This document shows positions 1 through 9,729 of a DNA stretch of 64,000 nucleotides, in pieces. This DNA is from Polyangium jinanense. Its GTDB lineage: Bacteria > Myxococcota > Polyangia > Polyangiales > Polyangiaceae. The notes beneath the pieces are model-generated. The model made no database searches. It was not told where the DNA came from and saw only the letters and a program-made list of their open reading frames with translations. Positions within the stretch are counted from its first letter, which is position 1. Each line of letters starts with the position of its first letter. The position numbers were made by a program, and so were the translations under genes. The stretch spans positions 248,001 through 312,000 of the forward strand of contig NZ_JAGTJJ010000006.1 in assembly GCF_028435365.1 (NCBI RefSeq), given 5' to 3'.

Positions 1-497
1 TCGTAAAGAAAAATATCCGTATCCCCCGCCTCCTCCGCCGAGAGCCAGGCCGTGAACACCACCGCATCCCCCGCGGCGCGAGGCTCCCCCGCGTGATCAA
101 ACGGGCCCGTCACCGTCCGCGTCGCTCCCTCCGCGCGCACCCGCACCACGCGCTGCCCCGCCTCCAGGGCTTCCCAGGCCACGACCCCGCCGAACGCCGT
201 GGGCCGCCGCGGCGCCTCGACCGCCTCCGCGAGCGTCTCCTCGCCGCCCCGCGCGAGATCCCGCGCCCGCAGCGATCCATCCGGATGCACGTACACGAGA
301 AGGCAACTCGCCACGGCGTGCGGCGCATATCCCAGCGAATACCCGTTTTCCCCCGAGCCGTCCGTCGCCGCGACCTCGATCCCCTCCGCCGCCGTCGCCG
401 CGCAAACGAGCGGCGCCGTTCCATCGGACGAACCCTCCGCCTCCGCGCCGCAACCCGCGAGACAAATCGCCCCGAAAAACGCCACCCATGTCCGCAT
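1..497 (-). CDS. Exported lipoprotein, C-terminus beyond the left edge
   Basis: The frame begins with ATG at 497 and stays open to base 1, so at least 165 residues are present and the C-terminus is missing. The N-terminus is a lipoprotein signal: a short charged start, a hydrophobic run and a lipobox (LAGC) followed by GAEAEGSS. The mature part is acidic and Ala/Gly-rich, with motifs such as YVHPDGSLRARDL and GEPRAAGDAVVFTAW that resemble blades of TolB-like beta-propellers. That similarity is weak and is my inference. The gene lies 27 bp downstream of the kinase/sigma-54 activator on the same strand and is probably co-transcribed with it. Function unknown. Confidence 0.72.
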   Translation of the reverse strand, partial: MRTWVAFFGAICLAGCGAEAEGSSDGTAPLVCAATAAEGIEVAATDGSGENGYSLGYAPHAVASCLLVYVHPDGSLRARDLARGGEETLAEAVEAPRRPTAFGGVVAWEALEAGQRVVRVRAEGATRTVTGPFDHAGEPRAAGDAVVFTAWLSAEEAGDTDIFLY

Positions 498-524
498 TGC
501 ATCCCTGCCCATCACGTCCACCAC

Positions 525-3500
525 CTACCCGAGCTTTTTCCGCGAAGTGGTCGGCTCGCGCATCCCGAGCCGCACCATTCGTTTCTTCAGCCCCTGCCTC
601 GACAAACCCAAGAGCGAAGCCGCCTGGCTGATGTTCCCTCCCGTCTCCGCGAGGGCCCGCCGGATCGGCGCACGCTCGTCCGCTTCGGGGATCGCCGCGC
701 CCCGCCCCCGGATCGCCCGCGGCAGGTGCGCCCGTTCGATCCGCGACGCGCCGAGCACGCCGAGCCGCTCCATCACGTTGCGTAGCTCGCGCACGTTGCC
801 GGGCCAGGGATGCGCCGAGAGCGCGGCGAGCGCGTCCTCGGCGAACGTCGCGCCCGGAAGGAAGGCGCGGCAGAGGAGCGGCACGTCCTCGGCCCGCTCG
901 CGCAAGGGCGGGACGCGGATCGTGATCGCATTCAATCGATAAAAGAGGTCCTGCCGGAACGTTCCGTCGGCCACCGCCTTTTCGAGGTCGCGGTTCGTCG
1001 CGGCCACGATCCGTACGTCGAAGGCGCGCTCCTCGTCGCTGCCGATCGGCCGGAATCGCCGCGCTTCGAGCGCCCGCAAGAGCGAGGCCTGACGGAGGAG
1101 CGAGAGCTCGCCGATCTCGTCGAGCAAAAGCGTCCCGCCGTTCGCCTGCACGAGGAGCCCCGTCCGCGCGCGCTCCGCGCCCGTGAAGGCGCCACGCGCG
1201 TGCCCGAAGAGCTCCGCCTCGAAAAGCGTGTCCGGGATCCCGCCGCAGTTCATCGCGACGAACGGACCCCGCGCCCGCGGACCAAGGTCATGCAGCGCCC
1301 GCGCGAAAATCTCCTTCCCCACGCCGGTCTCGCCGACGACGAGGACCGGCAGATCACTCGGGAGCGCCGCTTCGAGCCGCCCGAGCGCGCGCGTGAGCGC
1401 CGGGGAATCGCCCACGATCCCGGGAAAACTGCGGCGCGGCCCGGAGACCGGAATCAACGTCGTCGCGCCCGGCGGATCCGGCGCAGGTTTCCCTGCCAAA
1501 CCCGGATCCTTCCGGGTCACCGGGCGCGGGGCGAGCGTCTCCTCCTCCGGCTCGGCAGCGGCCGAGAGTCGAAAGACAAGCGCCGCGAGAATGCCCCATC
1601 GACGCGCCTCCGCGGCCGTCACGCGATCGAATGCGCCGGGCCGGAATCGATGTTCGACCACGACGATCGCGCTGCCCTGCGGCCCCTCGGGTCCCGCGAC
1701 GACGAGCCGCGCGCCTCGACCGCCCGCGGTGGGTATGTCCCGCTGATACAATGGCTCCGCGCTGCCGAGCGCCTCTCGCAGGAGGCCCGCGTCGAGCCGC
1801 TTCCCGGCCTCCGTGAGGGCGAGCCCGTCCAGATCCGCGCCGTACACCGAGCCGATCCGCACCGCCCCGCAGGCGAGCACCACGAACGCCCGCTCCGCGC
1901 CCGCGCGCGAAGCGATGCGCCGCGCGAGGTCGAGGCCAAGCTCCTCGGGAGACGCGCGCGCCGCGCCGGCGAGAAATTCCCAGAGCGCTTCCTCCCCCGC
2001 GTCCTCCGCCGCCATGCGCGGAGCATATCGAACCGGTCGCCGCGCCGCGAGCGCACGCGAAAGGGCTTCCCGCGCTTCGGCCTCGCCCTCCACGAGCCGC
2101 GCCTCCCGCGCGCGCCGGAGCGCCCCGATCGCGATCCGCCCCGCGCGCCGTGGCTCTGTCGGCAACGTCGCGAGCCTCGCCTCCACCTCCGCGAGTCGCG
2201 CCCGCACATCGACGAGCGCATCCCGCGCCCGCGCCTCGGCCGAGAGCTCACCGAGCGCCGCGAGCGCGCCCGCGCCGTCGCCCGCGCGCGCCCGGATCCG
2301 CGCGCGCAGGATCAAAAGGTCGGCCCGCACCACCGCGGGCAGCGATTCCCCGAGCGCCCACGCCTCCACGACGAACGGCGCCGCCGCCGCGAAATGGCCG
2401 CGACGAACCTCGAGCTCCGCGCGCGTAAAAAGGCACCAGCCGAGCCCCGCCTCTTGCCCGAGGGATCGCGAGAGCAACGTCGCCTCGGCGAGCGCCGCCT
2501 CCGCCTCGGCATGCCGTCCCGCGCGCCCGAGCGCCATGCCGAGGTTCATCAAACACGAGCGCATCCCCGCGCGATCCCCGAGGCCCCGCTTCTCCCCGAG
2601 CGCCCGCGAGAACGTTTCGATTGCCTGCTCCGCGCGATTCCGATACAGGGCCACGACGCCCGCATTGTGGTGGATCCGCGCGAGCTCCTCGGGATCGTCC
2701 GAGCCCCGCTCGCCGAGGATCGCCTGCACGCGGGCGAGATGCTCGGCCGCGTCGGTGTAATCGGCGGAGAACAATGCCACGAGGCCGAGCGTGCCGTGGG
2801 CAAACGCCTCGGCCTGCCGATCGTGCGTGCGCCGCGCCGCCGCGAGCGCCTCCTCGGCGAGCGCGCGCGCCTCCGGCGTCGCGCCGGCGCGGGCCTTTTG
2901 CTCGGCGCGCCGTCGCAACGAGAGCGGGCGCAAGCTCGCGTCCTGCGAGGCCGCCTCGTCGAGCCAGCGGAGCACCTCGGGATGCGCCCCGGGCAAACCC
3001 GCGTCGCGGACCAGCCGCTCGAGGCGGCAAAGCAAGTCCCGTGTGCGCTGCGCCGGGTTTTGCAAAAGCAACAAAAGCGCCTCGATTTCGAGCGAAAGAA
3101 GCCCGCTCTCTCGCGCCGCCCGCGCCGCCCGCGCGAGGAGTTCGTCCCGCCGCGTGGACAGCGCCGCCGCCTTCGCCACGGAGAGCAGCGCCGCGGCATC
3201 GGCATTTGGCTCGCTCAGCCAAACCTCGGCCACGAGGTCCACGAGCTCCGGTGTAGCGAGCGCCGCCGCGAGATCGGGCCCGAGCTCGGGCGAGGAAAGC
3301 ACGTACCGCACGTCCCCGGATACCCGACGTCCGATCAAGGACGCCGACAGAAGCTCCGCGAGCAGCGACGCCCCCTCGCCCCCGAGACGCCGCGTGATCA
3401 CATGACAAACCCCCTCGGGCATGGCCCCGCCCGACAGCGCGATCGCCGCGAGCACGCCCCGCGCCCCCAGAGGCAAACCAGAGGCCCGCCCAAGCGCCGT

Positions 3501-4883
3501 ATCCCGTTCGAGCGGCACCCGCCCGAGCGACGCGAGGAGCCACCCGGGCAAACCCTCCGAGGCCGCCCGCGCGCGTTCGATCGCCGCCGCGTCGGACAAA
3601 CCGAGCGAATGGCAAAGCGCGACAAACGCCTCCCCCGCGAGCGGCTCGATCCCGAGCACATCCGCGCCCGCAGGCGCGGCGCGCGCCGTCACCACCACGT
3701 CGAGCCCCGGCGCCCGTGCGTTGCGGCAACGATACGCATCGAGGGCCGCCGCGAGCTCCGGCGGACCCGCTTCGAGCCCGTCGATCAAGAGCAGCGCCGT
3801 CCCGCCCTCCGCCGCGGGCGCGAGCGGCGGCGCCGGCTCCATTCCGCGGAAAAACCCGATCAGACGCGGCACGATCGAGCCCGCCTCCGCGGGCAACGAG
3901 ACAAGCCGCGCGGCCCGGCCCGCGCATAACGTACGCGTCAAGAGCTCCCGCGCGAGGTGGCTTTTTCCCGCGCCGCTCGGCCCCACGACATAACGAACGG
4001 GCGATACGGACGGCGCGGAGAGCGCGGCGATCTCCGCCTCCCGTCCGACAGGCGTTGGCGGCGCCCCGAGCCGCTCGCCCGCCCTTGTCGCCGAGGCCCC
4101 GAGGAACGACAGAACCCGACGCGTATCCTCGGGCCGATCGAGCGGGTGCACCTCGACGAGCGCCTCGACGATCTCGGCGAGCGTGGGCCGGAGCCACGGG
4201 CACGACGCAGACAACCTCTTTTTCGTATTTCCCAGCGGCGGAGGCGCGCCCGTCGCCGCGGCCCAGGCGAGCGCACCGAGGCCATACAGGTCCGAACGAA
4301 TCGTCGGCGCCGCGCCCGCCAGCACCTCCGGCGCCGCATACCCGGGCGAGGCCGCGATCGATTGTCCCAGCGCACGCGCCCGGAAAAACACCGCCGCGCC
4401 AAGGTCGAGCAGGACGGGCCGCTCGCGGTCCGTGTCGGGCCGCATCCGCACGTGCGCCGGCTTGAGATCCCCGTGCAAAAAGCCCGCGTCGTGCAGCGCC
4501 GCGAGCGAGGCCGCGACACCCGCGCAGAGGTCCGCGAGCCGCCGATTGCGATCCGCGTCGCCCGTCGCGCCTCGCACCCATGTCGCCGCATCGAGCCCCG
4601 GCACGAAATCCTCCACCAGAAAGGGCGCTCCCGTCCGCTCGTCGTGGCCGAGGTCGTGCGCCCGCACCACGCCGGGCAGTCGCAGCCGCGAGAGCAACGC
4701 GAACTCGCCCAGCAAGGCCGAAGGCTCGAACGCGCCCGGCCGGAACACCTTCGCCGTGAGCGAGCGGCCCGGATCCTCCCGATCCACCACGCGCAGTACG
4801 ATCCCTTGCGCGCCGCGCCCGAGCGGCTCGCCGGCCGCATATCGGGCATGCACGAGAAGCGCATCTCGGTCGCGGCGTCCCAT
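525..4883 (-). CDS. Ser/Thr kinase - ATPase/TPR - GAF - sigma-54 activator fusion
   Basis: This 1452-residue cytoplasmic regulator has a kinase domain at about 13-265, with glycine loop GRGAQG (22-27), Lys45, Glu60, HGD at 137-139, DLG at 160-162 and APE at 184-186. An NTPase follows, with Walker A GPSGAGKS (301-308) and Walker B ending at Asp368, then about 400 helical TPR-like residues and a GAF-like region near 970-1110. The C-terminal third is a sigma-54 AAA+ domain with Walker A GETGVGKE near 1183 and an intact GAFTGA loop at 1231-1236. A Fis-type helix-turn-helix ends the protein (NISQAASLLGLSRQGLKKRM). The domain order is typical of myxobacterial kinase-linked enhancer-binding proteins. 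The Asn expected five residues after the catalytic Asp is His144, so kinase activity is uncertain. It should activate sigma-54 promoters. It starts 20 bp downstream of the next gene's stop. Confidence 0.93.
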   Translation of the reverse strand: MGRRDRDALLVHARYAAGEPLGRGAQGIVLRVVDREDPGRSLTAKVFRPGAFEPSALLGEFALLSRLRLPGVVRAHDLGHDERTGAPFLVEDFVPGLDAATWVRGATGDADRNRRLADLCAGVAASLAALHDAGFLHGDLKPAHVRMRPDTDRERPVLLDLGAAVFFRARALGQSIAASPGYAAPEVLAGAAPTIRSDLYGLGALAWAAATGAPPPLGNTKKRLSASCPWLRPTLAEIVEALVEVHPLDRPEDTRRVLSFLGASATRAGERLGAPPTPVGREAEIAALSAPSVSPVRYVVGPSGAGKSHLARELLTRTLCAGRAARLVSLPAEAGSIVPRLIGFFRGMEPAPPLAPAAEGGTALLLIDGLEAGPPELAAALDAYRCRNARAPGLDVVVTARAAPAGADVLGIEPLAGEAFVALCHSLGLSDAAAIERARAASEGLPGWLLASLGRVPLERDTALGRASGLPLGARGVLAAIALSGGAMPEGVCHVITRRLGGEGASLLAELLSASLIGRRVSGDVRYVLSSPELGPDLAAALATPELVDLVAEVWLSEPNADAAALLSVAKAAALSTRRDELLARAARAARESGLLSLEIEALLLLLQNPAQRTRDLLCRLERLVRDAGLPGAHPEVLRWLDEAASQDASLRPLSLRRRAEQKARAGATPEARALAEEALAAARRTHDRQAEAFAHGTLGLVALFSADYTDAAEHLARVQAILGERGSDDPEELARIHHNAGVVALYRNRAEQAIETFSRALGEKRGLGDRAGMRSCLMNLGMALGRAGRHAEAEAALAEATLLSRSLGQEAGLGWCLFTRAELEVRRGHFAAAAPFVVEAWALGESLPAVVRADLLILRARIRARAGDGAGALAALGELSAEARARDALVDVRARLAEVEARLATLPTEPRRAGRIAIGALRRAREARLVEGEAEAREALSRALAARRPVRYAPRMAAEDAGEEALWEFLAGAARASPEELGLDLARRIASRAGAERAFVVLACGAVRIGSVYGADLDGLALTEAGKRLDAGLLREALGSAEPLYQRDIPTAGGRGARLVVAGPEGPQGSAIVVVEHRFRPGAFDRVTAAEARRWGILAALVFRLSAAAEPEEETLAPRPVTRKDPGLAGKPAPDPPGATTLIPVSGPRRSFPGIVGDSPALTRALGRLEAALPSDLPVLVVGETGVGKEIFARALHDLGPRARGPFVAMNCGGIPDTLFEAELFGHARGAFTGAERARTGLLVQANGGTLLLDEIGELSLLRQASLLRALEARRFRPIGSDEERAFDVRIVAATNRDLEKAVADGTFRQDLFYRLNAITIRVPPLRERAEDVPLLCRAFLPGATFAEDALAALSAHPWPGNVRELRNVMERLGVLGASRIERAHLPRAIRGRGAAIPEADERAPIRRALAETGGNISQAASLLGLSRQGLKKRMVRLGMREPTTSRKKLG

Positions 4884-4902
4884 GGCGTCCGAGTCTATCC
4901 GC

Positions 4903-6303
4903 TCATTCGCCCACCGTGGCGCGCGTCTCGGCGGAGGTCACCGCCGCGAGGAACGGCTCGCCCCAGGAAGGCTGGCCGAGCAGACCGAGGGCGCGGCGCA
5001 GGCGTGGCTCGGCGAACCGGCCGAGGCCCTGGAAATGAGCCTTCGACGCGACCTCGGTCGCCGGATCCGCGAGGCCCTTCGCTGCGGCGACGTCGCCCTC
5101 CTCGAGGTCGGGCGTGATCACCTCGACGCGAATCATCATGACGCGGGTCACGCTGTCCGGCGCGGGGTCGACGGAGAGCGGCAAGGTCGCGTCGGTCCAC
5201 GTTTGGGGCGCGAGGTAAAACACGCGCAGGCCCGGGGTGCGGAACCATTGCCGCTTCCAGGTCGCCACCATGGCGAGGGATTCGTCGTGGTAGAGCCCCG
5301 CGCCGTCGAGCGCGCTCGTCACGGCCTCGCCGAGCGCCTCGGCGAACGCATCGAGCGGCGCGGCGGAGGCGAGCGTCGGGGCGTCGAGGTCCACGGTTTG
5401 GCCGGGCGAAACGCCCGCGGGGACCACGGAAAACGCGCCGCCCGCGGGGCCGACGTTCACCACGAAGAGCGCCCCGAGCGCATCGGGTAGGGTGTTCTCG
5501 ACGCGGACCGCGCCCGCGGCCGCGGTCACGCGCGCGGGCGGCGTGAGGTTGCCGAGGCCTCGATAAAAAAGGAAACGCTCGGCCTCGGGCGAGCCGCTCG
5601 CCGTCGGCGCGGCCGTCACGCGCACCGCATTCGCGTCGACGGCGCGCGCGTGGCTCCACGTGAATGCGTCGAGCGAGGCCTCGGGCAGCGGAACGTCCTC
5701 GCCACGCGGCAGGATCTCCACCTCGCCCCAGTCGAGCAGCCCCTGCCCGACGGCGCCGTATTTCTCCTGGCAGGTCGGCCCATTCCAGGGAAACGCCGGA
5801 TCGAGCACCGGATCACCGGCGGCGACGAGGCCCGGCACCGCGTACGCCTCGGCCACCCACGGGTAAAAACTCGCCACCGCGGGGTACCATTGCGTGAGCA
5901 CGCCGCTCGGGAACGCCACCTGCACGCGCGCCTTCATCGGTTTGTCCGCGTAAAAGTACGTGACGGGCGTCTCCATTTTCAGATGCACCGAGGTCGAGCC
6001 CGGCAACGTGCCGGCGCGGACGCGGTCGTAGACGAAGCCCGGGAGATCTTCCTCCTCGTGGTGCAATCCGCGTTGCAGCGAGCCGTCCGAGCCGACGACC
6101 ACGGTATCGGTGCCCCATTCGTGCACGACGAACCCCTTGCCCGCATAGGCCGCGGGCTCGTTCGAGGGTTCGGGCACGCTGGGCGGGTTTCCCTCGCCGG
6201 GTTCTGCGCCTCCGCCGGAGACGATTTCGACAGCGCAGGCCGGTACGAGCGCGAGAACGAGGGGGAGCAGGGCGAGACGGGAACCGAAGGAACGAAGGGT
6301 CAT
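4903..6303 (-). CDS. Exported lipoprotein of unknown function (HEWGT family)
   Basis: I place the start at the ATG at 6303 because GGAGG lies seven bases upstream and the signal sequence follows directly (MTLRSFGSRLALLPLVLALV, then PAC). A start at 6336 would add eleven unlikely residues. The product is 466 residues. After a low-complexity linker it has the motif GKGFVVHEWGTDT and a long beta-rich body with no catalytic signature I recognise. Proteins with a similar FVVHEWGT start occur in myxobacteria and planctomycetes as uncharacterised exported proteins. The gene is first in a minus-strand set with the kinase/sigma-54 activator, to which it is spaced by 19 bp. Its promoter should be in the divergent region 6304-6554. 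Confidence 0.8.
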   Translation of the reverse strand: MTLRSFGSRLALLPLVLALVPACAVEIVSGGGAEPGEGNPPSVPEPSNEPAAYAGKGFVVHEWGTDTVVVGSDGSLQRGLHHEEEDLPGFVYDRVRAGTLPGSTSVHLKMETPVTYFYADKPMKARVQVAFPSGVLTQWYPAVASFYPWVAEAYAVPGLVAAGDPVLDPAFPWNGPTCQEKYGAVGQGLLDWGEVEILPRGEDVPLPEASLDAFTWSHARAVDANAVRVTAAPTASGSPEAERFLFYRGLGNLTPPARVTAAAGAVRVENTLPDALGALFVVNVGPAGGAFSVVPAGVSPGQTVDLDAPTLASAAPLDAFAEALGEAVTSALDGAGLYHDESLAMVATWKRQWFRTPGLRVFYLAPQTWTDATLPLSVDPAPDSVTRVMMIRVEVITPDLEEGDVAAAKGLADPATEVASKAHFQGLGRFAEPRLRRALGLLGQPSWGEPFLAAVTSAETRATVGE

Positions 6304-6382
6304 GGTAAGCCTCCGCGCCCCACCCGAGCAGGGCACGTGCCATCCGGAAATCCTCGGGTTTTCGGGCCATCACGCGCCGGCA

Positions 6383-6417
6383 GGTGGGAACCGGTTCCCA
6401 GCGCCGGTGGGAACCGG
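6383..6417. promoter_or_regulatory. Palindrome plus repeated half in a divergent promoter region
   Basis: A perfect 14-bp palindrome, GGGAACCGGTTCCC, occupies 6386-6399. The 12-mer GGTGGGAACCGG inside it (6383-6394) recurs at 6406-6417, offset by 23 bp, about two helical turns. It lies in the 251-bp space between the divergent lipoprotein and hybrid kinase genes, which makes it a candidate operator. No regulator can be assigned from sequence. Confidence 0.35.
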
Positions 6418-6554
6418 CCCCGGCTGGTTGCCGGCAGACGCGCGAGCGGTCCCCTCAGAGAAATCCCTACCTCATCCTTTCCCCCCTACTCATTGCCCCG
6501 AACCATTAGGTCAGTTACTCTGGCTTCCTATTCAGGTTTCCACGGACCAGGGTC

Positions 6555-9500
6555 ATGCGTGTACAGCCGGGCCCCCCGAGCGCAGGGGACTCTCTGCAAG
6601 ATTGCGAGGTGGAGCTCGCACGTCGCACGTCCAGGCAGCCTGATCATGCAGCCGAAAACCGCGCCCTCGTCGCGCTCGCCGAGACGCTGACCGGGGCCCC
6701 GGAGGCCATTCTCCCGAAGCTCGTCGAGCTCGCCCTTTCCCTCTGCCAGGCAGACACGGCCGGCGTCAGCGTCATCGAGCGCGACGGCAACGAGGAGGTG
6801 TTCCGGTGGCGCGCCCTCGCAGGAGCGGACGCGGGCAGCCTCGGCGCGGTGATGCATCGGTGGAACAGCCCCTGCGGCGTCGTCGTCGCCCGCAATGCCC
6901 CCCTGCTCTTCCGCGACCCCGCGCAGATGTTCCCGCGCGAAGGGGTGCCCGACATGGGCATCGTCGAAGCGCTCACCGTCCCCTTTCACGACGGCGACAA
7001 ACCCGTCGGCACGGTCTGGGTCTTCACACGCAACGAGACGCGGAAGTTCGACCGGGAAGACGCCCGGATCCTCACGAGCCTGTCGCGGTTCGCCGGGAGC
7101 GCCACGAAGGTCCTCACCCTGGCCGAGGAGCGAAAGCAGGCGAACGAGGCGCTCCGCGCGAGCGAAGGCCGCCTTCGGTTCCTCGCGGAGCTCGCCGCCG
7201 CCACGCAGCCGCTCACCGATCCCGACGAGATCATGGCCACGACGGCACGCCTGCTCGCCCAGCACCTCGGCGTCGACCGCTGCGTTTATGCCGAAATCGA
7301 GGACGAGCGTGTCTTCATCGTCACAGGTGACTACACGCAGGGCGTCCCGAGCATAGCCGGGCGGTGGCCGTTGGACGGCTTCGGGCCCGCGTTCGAGCAG
7401 GCCATGCAGGCGAACCAGCCGTACGTGATGGACGACGTGGACCAGGATCCGCGGGCCGCGAACGACCTCTCGGCCTATCGGGCGGCAAGGATCCAGGCCG
7501 GCATCTGCGTCCCGCTACACAAGGCCGGCAAGCTCATCGCATTGATGGCCGTCGATCAAGCGAGGCCGCGGCGCTGGACGTCCGAGGAGGTCGAGCTCGT
7601 CCGGACCGTCGTGGGCCGCTGCTGGGAGGCCCTCGAGCGAGCCCGGACGGCGCGTAGCCTGCGCGAGCGAGACGAGCGGCTCGATTTCGCGGTCGAGCTC
7701 GCCGGGATCGGCTTCTGGCATTGTGATCTGCCGTTCGACGAGCTCAACTGGGACGAACGCGTCAAAGAGCATTTCTGGCTCCCGCCCGACGCCCGCGTGA
7801 CGATCGACACGTTCTACGAGCGCATTCACCCGGACGACCGGGCGCGGACGCGGCAGGCCATCGAGACCTCGATCCACAATGCAACGCCGTACGACATCGA
7901 TTACCGGACGGTCGATCCGGAGACCGGGGCCATCAAATGGATCCGCGCGCTCGGCGGGACGGCGTACGGGCCGGACGGGCTGGCCAGGCGCTTCGACGGG
8001 GTGACGGTCGACGCCACGGTCCGCAAGCTCCACGAGGAGCGGCTCGCGCGGTTGCTCGAACGAGAGCGCGAGCAGGCCCGGCTGCTCGAGCAGGTGGCCG
8101 ACGCGGCGCTCACGATTCACGCGACCGCGTCGCTGGACAGCGTGCTCCGGGTGATCACGGAGGAGGCGCGGCGCATCATCGGCGCGCACCAGTCGGTCAC
8201 GAGCCTGACGCTCGGCAACGACTGGTCCCAGGCGGTCAGCGCCCCGTCCCTGTCGCCGAAGTACGAGGCATTTCGCAATTACCAGGGGGCGCCCACGGGC
8301 AAGGGCATCTACGCGCTCGTCTGCCAGACGAACCGCCCGATGCGGCTCACGCAGGCCGAGCTCGTGTCCCATCCGGCGTGGCGAAACTTCAGCGGCGAAG
8401 CGGACCGGCACCCGCCGATGCGAGGCTGGCTGGCGGCGCCGTTCATCGGGCGGAGCGGGAAAAACCTCGGCCTCATCCAGCTCTCCGACAAGTACGAAGG
8501 CGAGTTCACGGAGCAGGACGAGGCCATTTTGATCCAGCTCGCGCACATCGCGTCCGTGGCGATCGAGAACGCGCGGCTCTACGATGAATTGCGCGATCAG
8601 GACCGGCGCAAAGATGAGTTTCTGGCGACGCTCGCCCACGAGCTCCGAAACCCGCTTGCCCCGATCCGGACGGGCCTGACGCTCCTGCAAATGGCCCGCG
8701 ACGAGGCGCAGGCGCGGCGCATTCGCGAGATGATGGAGCGGCAGGTCGGGCACATGGTGCGGATGGTGGACGATCTGCTCGACGTCTCGCGCATCACGCG
8801 GGGGAAGGTGGAGCTGCGCAAGGCGCGGGTGGAGCTCGGGACGGTGCTGGAGAGCGCGCTCGAGACGAGCCGCCCGCTGATCGAGGCGGCCGGGCACGTG
8901 TTATCGGTGTCGCTGCCGACCGAGCCGCTGTGGCTCATGGCCGACCCGACGCGGCTTTCGCAGATCCTGGCGAACCTGCTCAACAACGCGGCGAAATACA
9001 CGCCGGCAGGGGGCCGGATCCGCGTCGCGGCGGAGCGGGAAGGCGCGCACGTGGTCGTGCGCGTGGAGGACACCGGCGTAGGCATTCCGCCGGAAATGCT
9101 GCCCAAAGTGTTCGACATGTTCACGCAGGTCGGCCGCTCGATCGAGCGAGCGCAGGGGGGCCTGGGCATCGGTTTGACCCTGGTGCGGCGACTCGTGGAG
9201 CTCCATGGGGGCACCGTGGAAGCCGCAAGTGATGGTCCGTCCCGAGGTTCGATTTTCACGGTGCGCCTACCCCTCGGAGCTGCCGAGGAAGCCAAAGCGG
9301 TGGGTCCGAGCGGGGATGCGCCGGCCAAAGGAGCGACTGGCGGTCTGAAGGTGCTGGTGGTCGACGACAATGTCGACGGCGCGGAGAGCCTGGCAGAGCT
9401 GCTCCAATTGACGGGACACACGACCGAAGTGGCGCACACGGGCCCCTCGGCGCTGGTCGCGGCGCGCGCGTTCGAGCCGGACGTGGTCTTCCTGGATATC

Positions 9501-9722
9501 GGTTTGCCGGGAATGACGGGCTACGAGGTGGCGCAGCGGCTGCGGGCCGAGGAAGGGCTCGGTCGGGTGGTGCTGGTGGCGCTGACGGGCTGGGGGACGG
9601 AGGAAGACCGGCGGCAAGCACGCGAGGCGGGATTCGATTACCACCTGACGAAGCCGGTGGACCTCCAGGAGGTGCAGCGGATCGTGGACGGGGTGGCGGC
9701 GAAGATGAAGCGGGTCGCCTGA
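6555..9722 (+). CDS. Hybrid sensor histidine kinase (GAF-GAF-PAS-GAF-HK-REC)
   Basis: The 1055-residue product has no predicted membrane segment, so it should be a cytoplasmic sensor. In order I see a GAF domain (about 40-190), a second GAF (205-360), a PAS domain (375-490, with FYERIHPDDRAR), a third GAF (515-680), and HisKA with phospho-acceptor His695 in LAHELRNP. An HATPase domain follows (about 800-915, N-box NLLNNAAKYT and G1 motif DTGVGIP). The C-terminal receiver (930-1050) has LVVDDN, phospho-acceptor Asp981 (VFLDIGLPG) and the conserved Lys in TKPVD. Autophosphorylation and an internal relay are expected; the signal is unknown. The ATG at 6555 has only a weak ribosome site, and the N-terminal residues before about 38 are not conserved-looking, so the true start may be further in. 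Confidence 0.92.
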   Translation: MRVQPGPPSAGDSLQDCEVELARRTSRQPDHAAENRALVALAETLTGAPEAILPKLVELALSLCQADTAGVSVIERDGNEEVFRWRALAGADAGSLGAVMHRWNSPCGVVVARNAPLLFRDPAQMFPREGVPDMGIVEALTVPFHDGDKPVGTVWVFTRNETRKFDREDARILTSLSRFAGSATKVLTLAEERKQANEALRASEGRLRFLAELAAATQPLTDPDEIMATTARLLAQHLGVDRCVYAEIEDERVFIVTGDYTQGVPSIAGRWPLDGFGPAFEQAMQANQPYVMDDVDQDPRAANDLSAYRAARIQAGICVPLHKAGKLIALMAVDQARPRRWTSEEVELVRTVVGRCWEALERARTARSLRERDERLDFAVELAGIGFWHCDLPFDELNWDERVKEHFWLPPDARVTIDTFYERIHPDDRARTRQAIETSIHNATPYDIDYRTVDPETGAIKWIRALGGTAYGPDGLARRFDGVTVDATVRKLHEERLARLLEREREQARLLEQVADAALTIHATASLDSVLRVITEEARRIIGAHQSVTSLTLGNDWSQAVSAPSLSPKYEAFRNYQGAPTGKGIYALVCQTNRPMRLTQAELVSHPAWRNFSGEADRHPPMRGWLAAPFIGRSGKNLGLIQLSDKYEGEFTEQDEAILIQLAHIASVAIENARLYDELRDQDRRKDEFLATLAHELRNPLAPIRTGLTLLQMARDEAQARRIREMMERQVGHMVRMVDDLLDVSRITRGKVELRKARVELGTVLESALETSRPLIEAAGHVLSVSLPTEPLWLMADPTRLSQILANLLNNAAKYTPAGGRIRVAAEREGAHVVVRVEDTGVGIPPEMLPKVFDMFTQVGRSIERAQGGLGIGLTLVRRLVELHGGTVEAASDGPSRGSIFTVRLPLGAAEEAKAVGPSGDAPAKGATGGLKVLVVDDNVDGAESLAELLQLTGHTTEVAHTGPSALVAARAFEPDVVFLDIGLPGMTGYEVAQRLRAEEGLGRVVLVALTGWGTEEDRRQAREAGFDYHLTKPVDLQEVQRIVDGVAAKMKRVA

Positions 9723-9729
9723 AGCGGCG

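Noticed and set aside
810..3929. A 1039-codon plus-strand frame opposite the kinase/sigma-54 activator
   Set aside because: Arg-rich and without any domain, while the other strand encodes clear kinase, AAA+ and HTH motifs.
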